A stretch of 64,000 nucleotides of DNA from Tigriopus japonicus (GCA_010645155.1 JAAGOF010000096.1:507875-571874), one strand, 5' to 3'; numbered from the stretch's first letter, positions 11,607-23,788 are shown. Numbers and translations: made by a program. Notes: generated by a model not told the origin, from the sequence alone.

Positions 11607-12123
11607 CTCATAACCAAAACCGAACCGAACGCAAGTGACTACAAAAAAATTGTGGTAACATTCTGGTAAAAATGTGAAAATCACTTTCAAAATTTAATTT
11701 TCTCATGTGTTCGATGGTGGGGAATGGTAAATTTAAGAAATCGAAAGCCTTAAGTTTCAGAGGTTTTTGGACCGAAAAAGAAATCCATTTTTGTTTCAAA
11801 CTCGATCCTTTATCTTTTTTCTGTTTTAGGCACAACCGAAAACGAAGTTTAGGCCGTAATTTCGGCCGAAAGCGCTTTTGGTCCATCACTAGTTTTAGTT
11901 AAGTCGCCAAAACCGGAAATAATGCCAAGAACAGACAAAAAGCATCATGAAACATAAAGTTTGGGAGAACAGGCGAAAGCAATTGGATGGAAAATCGATC
12001 GAATAAGATAAAGCGTATTAGTCAATACACGGCTGCAGAGGAAGCAAAAATAATCTAAACACTCTCATCCAATTTTGGCTCGTGATGCAAACAGACTCAA
12101 ACGGTAAAAGGATAAAAGTGAAT

Positions 12124-12394
12124 AATGGATGAGTGTAATCGAACGAATTCAGCTGGGGATTCTGGGGCCAAAATGGCTAGGGATGCGTCGGAATCGAGAC
12201 TCACCCTCCACAAAATTTAATCAAAATTCGTTAACCCAACTCGTTTTCTTAATTTTGACAATCAATTCAAATAACATTTTTTTCCTCACGTAGGAAACTA
12301 AAACTATGAAATGTCAGAACCTAGTTCTGACCCATCCCTAGTCATTTTGATCCCAGAATCCACAGCTGAATTCGTTCGATTACACTCATCCATT
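12124..12394. mobile_element. TIR MITE, copy 1, about 271 bp
   Basis: The left end AATGGATGAGTGTAATCGAA continues CGAATTCAGCTGGGGATTCT and GGGGCCAAAATGGCTAGGGA. The right end is its complement over about 60 bases with a few mismatches. The interior is AT-rich and non-coding. No clear target duplication can be assigned. A related copy lies at 45208-45488. Confidence 0.75.
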
Positions 12395-12536
12395 GCGAAA
12401 AGGCCGAACTGGCGCATTTGTTCCTGTTGAGTCTAAAAATAATTGCAACACTTACTTATCCAATGACTCTAGTACAGGGATGACTGATCGCAGCTCTCCT
12501 GCGTAGAAGGAGATTTGTTTAACCAACTAACCAAAG

Positions 12537-15500
12537 ATGAGCGTCTCGTCAAAAGAGGATTGCCACTATTTCTATTATGTTGCAAATGGATGTAACAAGG
12601 TACTGTAGTAAAGGTTATTTTTCCTTTTCGTTATGAACAAGTTTGACGTCTCACCTGCTTTCATAATCTGGCATCAACACCAAGGTTTCGTGATAGTTTT
12701 TTTGATTTGATCTCATTTGATTTTAACCCCTCAACATCGTTTTTAGCACTGATCTGTTCACTCAATAGAGACAATGAAGAACAATAGATGATAAGCATTT
12801 ATCAGGTTATTACGTTTTGTAGTTGTAGATACCACTATTGCCTGATTTTGATGTCAAAAAGTAGGTCTCCATAAAAAGGTTTTACTGGTGCTAACCGTCA
12901 ATATGCTAACATTCAACTTTGACACTACAATCAATGTGGCACAAAAAAACAGTAACTGCATATTCATTATTTCATTCATTTTTGATAGAGCCGAAATACA
13001 TATTTATAAAAAATAACGGTGATGATGGTGGTGGACATTACTCTTTAATATCTAGCTTTGATTTCATTCTGTTTCCAGGTTTCTTGCCAATATCGACATG
13101 AAGCAGCCTCCAAAGGGCAAGAAAAAAGATGTCAAGAGTGGTTGAGAACCCGAAAATGCTCGATTCCAGCATGTCCTTTGCGCCATAAAAAGTTAGATGT
13201 GAGTAGCTACGAGATATAACGTTAAGATTTTAGAAATAAGTATAGAGACGAGTAACGAGGAGGTAATCTAGGTACGTATATACTAACAGGGTTTTTTTCA
13301 GTGGACAGGTCATTTTTAAATTCCAGAACCCTTTGAAACCAGTTTTAAGATGCAAATGGAATGCCCAGCACCCATTTGATTTTGGTTCATTAGGTCACGG
13401 GCAAAAATTCTATAATGTTACTAAAAACATGCTTAAAAGCAAATATTTGAAATTTACTTGGACTTACAGCGTTGTTCTCAAATATTTCTGCAATCGATTT
13501 AGCAAATCTACGTATTTCCAATTTTTTTCCAAATTATTTTCAATTTCAAAAGTTGCAAAACTTTTTCAAAAATGGGTGTTTTTCATTTTTCAAGCACTCT
13601 TAGAATACTTTTCTGAAAAATTTACAATTGAATTTCAGAAAAACTTTGTATAAACAATGTAGGTGAAAATTCGTGATTTTCAATTGGCTTAAAGTTATAC
13701 TTTTCCTTTATGCATTGCTTCTGAATGAGAATAAAAATAATTGCACCATCGTCTTCTTCAAAGTTTCTTTTTGACATTCTGGCAAAAGCGATCATTGCCT
13801 CGTTTTCACAAGGTTTTTACTTAGTTTCTGTTTTCATTGTAAATGATTGATCAAACATTTGAAAATCTTTTGAATATCTAAACTAGTCATTTCTTGCTTT
13901 TGTTTTCAGAAAGACAGAGCCAAAGAGCCTTGCTTTTTCGAGAGAGATTCCGTGTGTATCAAGTCAGACTGTCCTTTTTTTCACGTAAAACCACGACCTA
14001 AAGGTATCACTATTTCATTGCTCAAGTAGTAGTAATCAGCTTGAAGAAAAAGTATTTTCAATAGAACTGTTCCTACACGCAGAACACCATTTTTACAGGC
14101 TCCGTCAAAAAGCAATCAGAGGATTTATTTTGCCCAATCTGTAACACTACTTCACCTAACTCAGCTGCCTTGGTGGAACATTTGCAAGGCAAGAAGCACT
14201 TGCAGAAAATAAGCCAGCAATTGTCCGCCCCGCCACCAAATCTAAATATTCCTCCACCTGTGCCCCAAGGGTCAAAAAGTCCATCTCCATTGACCCTTTT
14301 GAGTGTTTTCCATTGCAAACCATGTGACGTCCCTTTTACAAACAAAATGGACTTTGATTCCCACTTTAAAAGTGCCGCGCACAAAAAGAAGGTCAATCAA
14401 CCTGCTTCGAAGAAGATCCCCACTTCGGCATTTGTATGCAAAATTTGCAATGTAAAACTCCGCAATAAGTTCTTCTATGATCAGCATATGAATAGTGATG
14501 AACACCAAGCAAAAGTCAAGGGATCTGGATTCAAAACCGCTTCTGGAAATAATTCTGTCAAACCCTTGGCAAAGGGGAACCAACCCAAGTTCAACCAACC
14601 ACCCCCATCTCAAGCGGACATCAAAAAGAGGTCCCCAAAATCCATTTCGGAATCCAGCTCGAGCACATCTCTGTTAAAGTTCGAGAATCTAAACCTAAAC
14701 GAACCTCCACCACTTGCAGACTTAAAAGTGGGCGTTTTCTGGGATTTGGAGAATTGTCCGCTTTCTTCAAAGATGGACATCCCTGGGGTGGTCCAAAAAT
14801 TAAAGAAGACCCATGGAAACAAAGGGGTGTTGGATCAGTTTGTGGGAGCCTGTAACATGGAGAACCACAAGCGAGTTGCCATCACCATGCAAGAGTTGGG
14901 AATGGACATTCTGCCCGTGTTGAACAATAAGAAGAACGCGGCCGACGACCTTTTAAAAAACAAAATGATGTCGTTTGCCGAGAACCCTCGTTGTCGGATC
15001 ATTCTGATTTCTGGGGACGTGGATTTCTCACAAAACTTGCTTCACTACCGGGAGCAAAAGCGACACGAGGTTCTCCTTTTCCACAATGATATGGCTAAGG
15101 AGTCATTGAAGTCCGTGGTCACCAAAGCCTTCCGGTATCAAGGATTCATAAGGCCTTTTATGAAGGAGACTGCGGATAAGCCGAGAAGTAAATCGGCAGT
15201 CCGTGGAGACAAAAATCGCCCAAAGAAGACAGGGAAGGCTGTCCTGTTCTTCTGGGACATGATGTCTTTACCTGCTCCGCTTGAAGTAACAGTAGGTTCG
15301 GTGGTCTCCAAGCTTCGGAACATTTTTCTGTGTGGCACAGAAACTATCGAAGCTGGTTTTGCTGCATGTCGGTCCATCAGCCAAATGGGTGCCGTCAACC
15401 ATGTAGCTCAAATGTCCGTGGAACTGTCCTTGGACTCTCCTGTGGACATGTTAAAGCACCAATTGGAGACCAAGAAGGATGTCGATATCCTCATTCTTCT

Positions 15501-15783
15501 TACCAACGACATTGGGTTGGGCGAAACTATCCGTAAATTGAAGAACGAACGAAAGATCCAGATTCACCTCATTCGGGATGAGAAATGCCAAGAACCATTG
15601 GCATACTCTTTGGATGAGCAATCTCAAGAAAGTTTTCAGGAGTTCATCAAGTCACTGATAAATCCAGTGTCGTTGGGTGAAAAATGTGAACAAGGTGTAC
15701 CCCTGAATCAAAACTCCGCCTTGGACTCAAAGGCCAGATTTTTGCCTAATTTTTTCTCGAAATTCGCAACAAAGGAGAATTAG
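12537..15783 (+). CDS. Gene A: CCCH x3, matrin C2H2 x3, tandem NYN protein (653 aa)
   Basis: Exons 12537-12599, 13079-13198, 13910-14003 and 14099-15783; all introns are GT-AG and the joins keep frame (phases 0, 0, 1). The ATG start makes the first CCCH finger complete only after splicing to exon 2. Residues: CCCH fingers C9/C19/C24/H28, C39/C48/C53/H57 and C69/C77/C82/H86, whose order and spacing match the ZC3H11A N-terminus; C2H2 fingers with H-x5-H at 104-126, 165-187 and 206-228 (matrin/U1 type, usually RNA-binding); NYN1 at about 303-446 with FWDLEN (D308, N311), NAADD (D375, D376) and SGDVDF (D399, D401), as in the MARF1/limkain-b1 endonuclease domain; NYN2 at about 474-613 with only the first Asp (WD479) and TND563 kept. 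The last 40 residues are not shared with gene B. Inferred role: RNA-binding endoribonuclease or regulator of RNA decay. Its substrate cannot be read from sequence. Confidence 0.9.
13315..13680. repeat. Dispersed repeat copy in gene A intron 2
   Basis: AAATTCCAGAACCCTTTGAA...TTAGGTCACGGGCAAAAATT resembles the left part of the inverted-repeat element at about 31345-31475, at the same internal spacing. It lies wholly inside the intron 13199-13909 and makes the accidental open frame at 13333-13653. Confidence 0.5.
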
Positions 15784-18175
15784 AAAAGGGTGCCTTAACA
15801 ATTTTCTGTTATCCTTGAGTTCAAATTCTCGAGTTGCGTTAATTTCTAAGGAGTTCACTCCGAGAAGTTGATGTCATGCAATTTGAGCAAATGGAACACT
15901 TTGGTTTTATGTGCAAGTTGACAAGCATAAAGTACTGAACATAGAAAAAAAAATATCAATGTACAAAAAAGCACGCCTTATTGTCAGTAAAAAACGCACA
16001 ATACCGCCTTCCATTTGTTCCATAGTACTTCACTTTTCACACAATATGAAATTTAGTAATGATGAATCTTCCCCATTAAAAACAAAACATAAAATAAGGT
16101 CCTTCGGAATGTAATGATGATTACATTGCCACAAACAAAAGCAACGGGATTTGTTGATTTGTGAAGCATATTCACTTGCATTTTTTGTAAATATAAAATC
16201 CTGAATCTAAAATTCACGGATCAGTCAAGAACTAAGCCTTGACAGAATACCACTTCTTTATTTTTTTAAGACTTTTCATTAAAAGAAACGGATGAAGCTA
16301 TCGAGAGTTAAGGTTAAGTGGGTGTTTGCAAAAACAGAAGTTCTTTGTGAAATATCTTGTAATTGGTTCGAAATAAATGATTTTACAACATGATGAAGTA
16401 TTTCCTATTTCGATTGGTAAAACATCAGAAGCAGAGAAGCAATGAAAAAAGATGAAGTGCACGTAACAGCAAAAAGTGTAAAAACCTTTCTTCTAAAGAG
16501 ATCAAATGCATCTTTTTTAAAGCTATAGTGGCTCCTCGGAGTGAAAGCAATTGTGGGGTTTCAACTCCAATCAGTTCTCTTTTACGTTTTTCGAACAAAT
16601 TTTTCGAGGTTTAGGACCGACCAACAATAGTTATTCTAAATAAATGAACAATCCTGTGTTCAAGGCTCTTGAAAATCTGCCAATTCTAACTCATTTCCAG
16701 ACCAAATGTCGTGTAGGTGTTAGAGGTATTATTTGCACTTTTTATCAATGTCAAAGGATTTGAGAGCAAAATCACCCAAAATTCTCGAACATGAATCAAG
16801 GTCATGCTTCCAAATGTAAGTTATCGATTAAGAATATATCACAAGCACGCTAATGGGAAAATATGAATAATCTTTAAAACGAGGAAATAGTTCAAGAGTG
16901 AAAAAAAATATTAGTGTTTCTGAAATATCTGACGAACATTTAATATTCTGTCCCGATCTTACCGTGTACGATTTTTTAAGTCTGATTGTAGAATTTCCTG
17001 ATCAGAAGACTAAACAAAAATATAATTGAAAATCTAGATTTTTTCAACTCTGGCTCATATTTTTATTTTTGGAATAAATAGAGGGCCTTTTTCCAAGATG
17101 TTATATGCTTCTTTGTTATCTTTGAAGTAATTTACTGACATCAATGCGACGTTGCTTTTACAGAGAGAATTGCGTCACAATAGGACGAAATGTTAAGTGC
17201 AGCAGTAAAACAAACATTCCAAGGGCCCAACAGGCCCTTTTGGGGCCTAAAGATTCAATATTTAGAATAAGTGTTGAAATAAAAATACCAAGGCAATTGC
17301 TTATTCTTAAGCAACCGTTACTAAGGATGATTATTTCAATTTTTCACTTCATCTGTTTTGAAGTGACGCTATCTAGGAAAAAATTGTCCAGAAATGCACA
17401 TTTCACAACAAATCTTTGATTTGATTTCCCATTTTAAACCCCATGTGATGAAATGATCCCAGAAATGTATTCACATCGTTTAGTTGTAAAAAAAACTTTC
17501 TAATTTGTTTGTTTCCATTGTTTTACTAATGCTGCTATTAGACTTTCAATATTTTAAGATTTTTGCTCGATATTTCATTTTTTTAATTGTAAGAACGATG
17601 AATGACGAGGGTCATTTGTTTAAGGAGTTTGTTCTTCTCTCAATTTTCCTTTTTGTTCACTTCTATTTAGTGGTGAAATCTAAAAAGGACACGATAAATC
17701 TAATGTAGGAAGAATTAATAATTTTAGATCGATAACTGACAAATCGAATACAAGTTTCTCTTAATCTTATTGCAAATTCAGCCGTTTTATACTTGCCATT
17801 TTAGGGACTTCAAGGCTCAAAGTTTATTTCATTTGCGAAAAATCTACAGACTCAGTAATCAAAGGTGGTTTTAAAACCATTTTGCCTGAGCATGACTTCG
17901 GTTTGATCTTTTTAACGAATAGAAGTTGGCCTAACAATGCCCACTTATGATTTTATGTTATTTGAACTTCGAATGCATCACTAGTGTTGCTGACCTCAAC
18001 TTTATCAGTAACATAAGAATGGAAAAGCAAGAGATATCACTCAGTTGGCAATGAAGTTCTTGTTCGGGAACAGGGAGGCCATCTCTAAAACAATGAATGA
18101 AACTTCAAAGCTTTTATTGTGGGTGTTCCATTAAAGGTTAACGTGGAAGTGTAGTACCACACACTAAACGGCAAA
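15784..18175. other. Spacer between genes A and B
   Basis: About 2.4 kb of AT-rich DNA with no supported gene. It must contain the 3' end of gene A and the promoter of gene B. Short open frames at 15911-16114, 17144-17419 and 17505-17708 lack domains and look incidental. Confidence 0.5.
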
Positions 18176-21100
18176 ATGAGTGTCTCGTCCAAAGAGGATT
18201 GTCACTACTACTACTACACTTTACTTGGATGCAATAGGGTAAGTAGACAGGAATCCTGAGGTAAATCGAGGATAAAAAATACCCTTATCGTTTTAAGTGC
18301 GGTGACAGAAACACCCAGAAAATGGCATTTCGATTGTACGCCCCTCTAGACAATATTTTCCGATGGCAGTTGCCTTCACGCCATTCACTAAAAAAGAATC
18401 TAATGTGACTCTAGGTGGAGACCGAATCAAAGACACTGACAATAGATGGGCAATCAAGCAACGCCTCAGGTTATGTTTGAATACTCTTTTTTTCTGGGAA
18501 GAAATACTGCATGGTGCTGGAAGCCTTGCACTTTGAGATCTGGAGTTCCGCTCTATATTGAGTGCAATTTGCAATTTAAAATTTACCAATAAATTAATAT
18601 TTCTTCAAAAATGTGCAATACCAATTTACTTTAGTGAGCAAACGATAGAAAAGATGTTTTATCTTATAACCAGCGGAAACATAGTGGCTGAACAATTGAA
18701 CAATTTACTAATCAAAAGCAATGATGTTGTCATCTATTAAAAAGTTGTCATTGAACCTTAAAAAATTGTCACTAAATCAAGGTAACAGGAGAGTCAAAAT
18801 CTTCAGATGTAGAACAAAATTTGACTTGCACTTGTTCCAAAATTATGGTTTTTCTCAAAATGAATGAATCTTCCTGCATAATTTTAGAGTTCATTTTGCA
18901 ATATTATTGTATCTTCACTGAAGTTAAACTTCTTATCCAAAAAAACCCTCATCCCAACAATAAGCTGTTCATTTTGAAGGCAGAAATTGGCCCCATAGGC
19001 TTCACAGCTTTTACCAAACAATTTGTTTATTTTTGGAAAAATTAGTAAGTAGCAAGAGGTCTTTTTCTCATTTTTAATGGTATTTTTGTCATATTATTAC
19101 CAAACAGATCATTCTTTTAGAAGTAACTTAGTCCTCTAGCATTGATAATCAACAAGGAGCCAAAAATTAGGCAATCATTTATGTTAAGAACTCCCATCTA
19201 TTTGTAGGATCTCTTCAGTAAACTAAACAAAGATGTTCAAATACCAACACTCAGGATTTCATCAACAAGCATAATTTGTTATCCACTTATTCGCAAGAAC
19301 TTTGACTGCTTAATACCTACTTTGTTCACAAAGACACTCTACTAATGTGTCAAGTGCTATGCTGAGTTCTTAGAACATTGTTTGGATTTTACCAATACAT
19401 AGTGCTTTAAAGTCCCTTCATTGGCAGTCACACGATTTCATCAAAGTATTTCCGTCACAACAAACGTAGACAAACTTGGCTTTGCAATTTCATTCATTCA
19501 ATAGTAAAGGTGTTCTTAACTTTCAGATCGATTGTGAATATAGACACGAACCAGCGTCCAAAGGGGTGGAATTGAGATGTCCGCAATATCTGCAAAACAA
19601 AACCTGCACTACTCCTTCTTGCCCTCTACGTCACAGATTACTAGATGTAAGTGATCGTTTACGTTTACCAAAATGGACAGGTCAGCATCCTAAATCATAT
19701 TGCTAGGGGTAAAAGTAAAACAGGGCCGTTGGCTGCACTGAGTTGCTTGGCAATCTATATATACAGAAACGTCACTCCCAAATTGTTCGTGACTCAACAA
19801 GCTTGCACAGTGTGCGTGATGGGATTTGACATTGAGCACAAGTAGCTAAGTGATTCAAAATTGGAATTGCTCTTTCAACTGCTTTGCTCGAACTAGAGCA
19901 ATGCATGAAGCATCAAGTTACCTGGCACCCTTGCTGCTGGACTGCTGAAATGAGCTCAAAACAAATCTCTACTGACCTAACTGAAGTGACATTTCTGTCT
20001 ATTAATGAATTTGCCTGAGAATAACTGTAAGAGTAAAAAATAACTTCAAGAACATTTCCATTTGCTTCAAATTCCCCCAATTTCCTATAACAAAACAACG
20101 TACTCAATCATTATAACTAAAGAACCATTATATAGTTTCGAAATAATTGTTTTTGTTGGGAGCTGAGATCCCAGAGGCAGAGACGGCTTGGCCCCATTCA
20201 CTGTGAGGGAGAATCCAATCCCTGACATTCCAACTCTAAAGTAGAAACCATGCATGCACAAAGATCTCACTTGAATAGATGTAAGCGCCTTTAGCCTATA
20301 TCTATGCAAGTGGCTTCATTGTGGAGGGTCAGCTGAGGGTTGACGAAAGCGAGTGTCACTTGACCCAAGGACTTGACCTTAATCCATGAAACGTTTAGTA
20401 ATTAATTATGCATCAAAGCAAAATAAAAATATCCTGACCAAAATGATGTTTGCTCATGGCATTAAATTAATCCAAATTTCCTTTGTGTTACAGAAATCCA
20501 GAGATTCGGAAGATTGTTTTTTTGAGAAAATTGGATTATGTGAAAAAGCTGATTGTCCATTTAAACATTCCAAGGAGAGGAAAGGTATGTTTTGCTTTTG
20601 ATCAAATCTTGTGAAACATGACTATTAAATTAAAAAGAATGCTCTTAAATAAAAAGTCAGGTTAGTTACTGAAACTATGCAATCCCCTTGTCGTTATCCT
20701 TGTCGACTCTTATAGTAAAAGTAAACTTAAATCTTACAATAAAACTTCACTTATGAAAAGAATCAACAACTTTCGGCTGGTTTTGTGGTACACTCCCTCA
20801 TTGACACAACAAAACCTACGATATTCCTCTCGAAATGGACATTGAAGAAAGATTGGAAAGACTTTAACGCCATGCTACTTCCAAGCAAAAAAAATATCTT
20901 TTCAATAATGAGGAAAATTCAGTTTATTCATTGCTTGGTTTGACTAAAAGTTCACACAAAAAGTGGCTTAATAAAGGATGTCTTAACCAAGAAAATTTTA
21001 CAAGAATACCACGTCTGCAAATTTAGTCTGAGAGTGCAATAAAAGTTCTAAGGCGCACTTTTTCGTGGCATGAACTTGCCAATTTGCAATACTAGCAAGG

Positions 21101-23384
21101 TGTTGGATATTTTTCTGTAATTGTTTGTGAATTGTATGGCCCTAGGCTTACGTAGTCAATGTTTATGAACTGAGTGGGCGCAAATCCCTTACTCACTTTT
21201 TAAAATGCTCTAAAAACAGACTTATCTTATCACAACTGTACAATTTTTGGTCTTAGATGGCGTTAGAGCATTAGTGAGCTGTACATGTGTTCGGTTTGAA
21301 AACTCTTCCATCCTATTTTCAAGTAATGTGTGTAAAGTCAGCAAGAAATTAAATCTGATCTTGCTTTTTCATCTGTTGAAACAAAAACCGCTGAGTCATA
21401 AAGACAAAACAGTTTACATTTGAACTCTTTTTAGTTTCTTCTGACACTTTTTGATGCTTGAAGTTTTTGCATGTTTTGAAAAGGCAAAAAAATAAGTTGT
21501 GAACTTCCATTAAATTCCTTTAAAATGCAACTAAGAACCCAAAATGCAATTCACTGATAAGAAATCTTGGAGTGTCATTAAAAGTAAATGAGGTCTTGTA
21601 ACAACTGATTACGAGACTGGGTTGGCACATAAATTGTTCCTTTTGCCAACAAAAGTTCTATTTAACAATGTGGATGTGTCGTATTTAGTATAACTTTCCC
21701 TCAGCAAGGGCACTAATGTCGAGCAATTGTTTTCATTGCAGATTCTTCAGAAACAAGCGAGAATGTTATTCAGGTGGAAAAATTCACTTGCTTTCTTTGC
21801 GATGTAAGTCCTCCCGGAGAGATTGCTTATAAAAACCATTTGAAAGGCAAAAAACATTTGAAGAAGTTAAAGGAGAGAACCATGACCAAATCAAAAAACG
21901 TTGCCCCAACCACGCCAATCAGTTTCAAATGTGTTCCATGCAATGTATCTGCCATGAACGAGGCCGAAAATGATGAACACTGCAAGAGCTTGATCCACAA
22001 GGAGAAAACAAGTGGTGCCATTTTGAGGAATCCTCCATTCCATTGTACGATTTGTAAACAAACACTAAAAAACAAGTTAGCATTCGATGAACACAAAAGC
22101 TGCCCAGAGCATGTGGCCAAGGCTAAGAGATCGCGGCAAAGGCCCAAAAGCGTTTCAGCTTCCAATTCAAGCTCTACTTTGGTTGACCTTATGCATTTGA
22201 ACTTGAACCAACCACTTCCCAAAGGCAACGCCAAGGCTCCATCTCCCAACAAAAAGTTAAGCCCTCCTTTCCAGTGCAGAATTTGCAGTCAAACCCTTCA
22301 GAACAAGTTTTTTTACGACCAACATATGAACAGTCTTGAGCACCAAACCAGAGTGAATGGCTCAAGGAGCATATCAGGATTAAGCTCGAGCCCGTCTTTG
22401 TTCAATTTCGACCATCTGGACTTAAACCAACCCCCTCCAAGTGCGGACTTAAAAGTGGGTGTTTTCTGGGATTTGGAGAATTGTCCGCTAACTTCAAAGA
22501 TGGACATTCCTGGGGTGGTCCACAAATTAAAGAAGACCCATGGAAACAAAGGGGTGTTGGATCAGTTTGTGGGAGCCTGTAACATGGAGAACCACAAGCG
22601 AGTTGCCATCACCATGCAAGAGTTGGGAATGGACATTCTGCCCGTGTTGAACAATAAGAAGAACGCGGCCGACGACCTTTTAAAAAACAAAATGATGTCG
22701 TTTGCCGAGAACCCTCGTTGTCGGATCATTCTGATTTCTGGGGACGTGGATTTCTCACAAAACTTGCTTCACTACCGGGAGCAAAAGCGACACGAGGTTC
22801 TCCTTTTCCACAATGATATGGCTAAGGAGTCATTGAAGTCCGTGGTCACCAAAGCCTTCCGGTATCAAGGATTCATAAGGCCTTTTATGAAGGAGACTCC
22901 AGACAGGACGAGAAGTAAATCGGCTGTCCGTGGGGTGCCACCGCGTCCAAAGAAGACGGGGAAGGCTGTCCTGTTCTTTTGGGACATGATATCTTTAACC
23001 GCTCCACCTGAAGTAAAAGCAGGTGTTGTGGTTTCCAAACTTCGGAACACTTTTCTATGTGGCACAGAAACCATAGAAGCTGGTTTTGTTGCATGTCGTT
23101 CCATAAGCCAAATGGGCGCCGTCAACCATGTGGCTCAAATGTCCGTAGAACTGTCCTTGGACTCACCTGTGGAACTGTTGACACACCAATTTGAGACCAA
23201 GAAGGATATCGACATTCTTATTCTCCTTACCAACGACATAAGGTTGGGCGAAACTATCCGTAAATTGAAGAACGAACGAAAGATCCAGATTCACCTCATT
23301 CGGGATGAAAAATGTCCAGAACCATTGACATACTCTTTGGATGAGCAATCGCAAGAGATTTTTCAGGAGTTCATCAAAATGTGA
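18176..23384 (+). CDS. Gene B: CCCH x3, matrin C2H2 x4, tandem NYN protein (638 aa)
   Basis: Exons 18176-18238, 19527-19646, 20494-20584 and 21742-23384, with the same phases as gene A and identical lengths for exons 1 and 2. CCCH fingers are C9/C19/C24/H28, C39/C48/C53/H57 and C69/C77/C82/H86. Four C2H2 fingers of H-x5-H type lie at 108-130, 155-177, 193-215 and 270-292; gene A has three, so one was gained here or lost there. NYN1 starts at V330 with D335, N338, NAADD at 399-403 and D426/D428. NYN2 (about 501-636) keeps WD506 but has a degenerate rest. The protein stops about 40 residues earlier than A. 22524-22898 is identical at DNA level to 14797-15171. Its TGA overlaps an ATG (TGATG, 23382-23386) of a downstream frame. 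Tandem duplicate of gene A; function inferred as for A. Confidence 0.9.
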
Positions 23385-23788
23385 TGGCTAATTTGCCGTT
23401 CAAATTAAGAAAAACTGAAAATATTCATGTTTTTAACTGCGGTACTGTATGGTCAAGTCCTACGGCCTGTATGGACATTCCAAAAAACGAATGTTTATTT
23501 GAAGGCTTCGACATGGCTTTCCATTACTTGGCAGAACAACAAGTCTTTTATTTGACAAGAGATGTTGAAGCCAACTTTGAATATTGTAAAACAAAAAGAA
23601 AACCACTTTTCCCTTTGAATACATTTGATTTGCAACACAAGAAAATGTCAATATCTTTGAGAACAGCCGTCGAACGCGCAACGTATTGCAGTTGGAAACG
23701 CAACCCCTCTGACTCTTATTTTCGTTACTCGAGAGAACTGAGCGACGGACCTTGTGAGATAAAGAAAGGCCAGCAAGTAGGTAACAGT
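23384..23788 (+). other. In-frame upstream extension of the rolling-stone-like gene
   Basis: An open frame of about 135 codons runs from an ATG that shares its A with the gene B stop codon to a TAG at 23789-23791. The next gene continues in exactly the same frame after that TAG. The residues FHYLAEQQVFYLTR (about 23518-23560) loosely resemble the N-terminal motif of rolling-stone proteins, which I see only weakly. Three explanations fit: a 5' untranslated or spacer frame open by chance; an upstream exon whose intron is the GTAGGT...TTGCAG segment at 23777-23800 (only 24 nt, very short); or a real N-terminus read through, or interrupted by, one stop. Confidence 0.35.

Larger units (their letters stand above)
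10604..11891. mobile_element. Older hAT-like element, interrupted by a second one
   Basis: Terminal inverted repeats are AGTGATGGACCGAAAAGG at 10605 and TTTTGGTCCATCACTA ending at 11891. The flanking 8-mers GTTTAAGG (10596-10603) and GTTTTAGT (11892-11899) agree at 6 of 8 positions, as expected for an aged 8-bp duplication. The right interior (GGCCGAAAGCGCTTTTGGTC) recurs in complement at 30120-30165, so this is a family. A younger element occupies 10631-11606. Confidence 0.65.

Noticed and set aside
13333..13653. Open frame of 106 codons in gene A intron 2
   Set aside because: It lies within a dispersed repeat, has Phe/Ser/Lys-rich composition and sits between well-defined exons of another frame.
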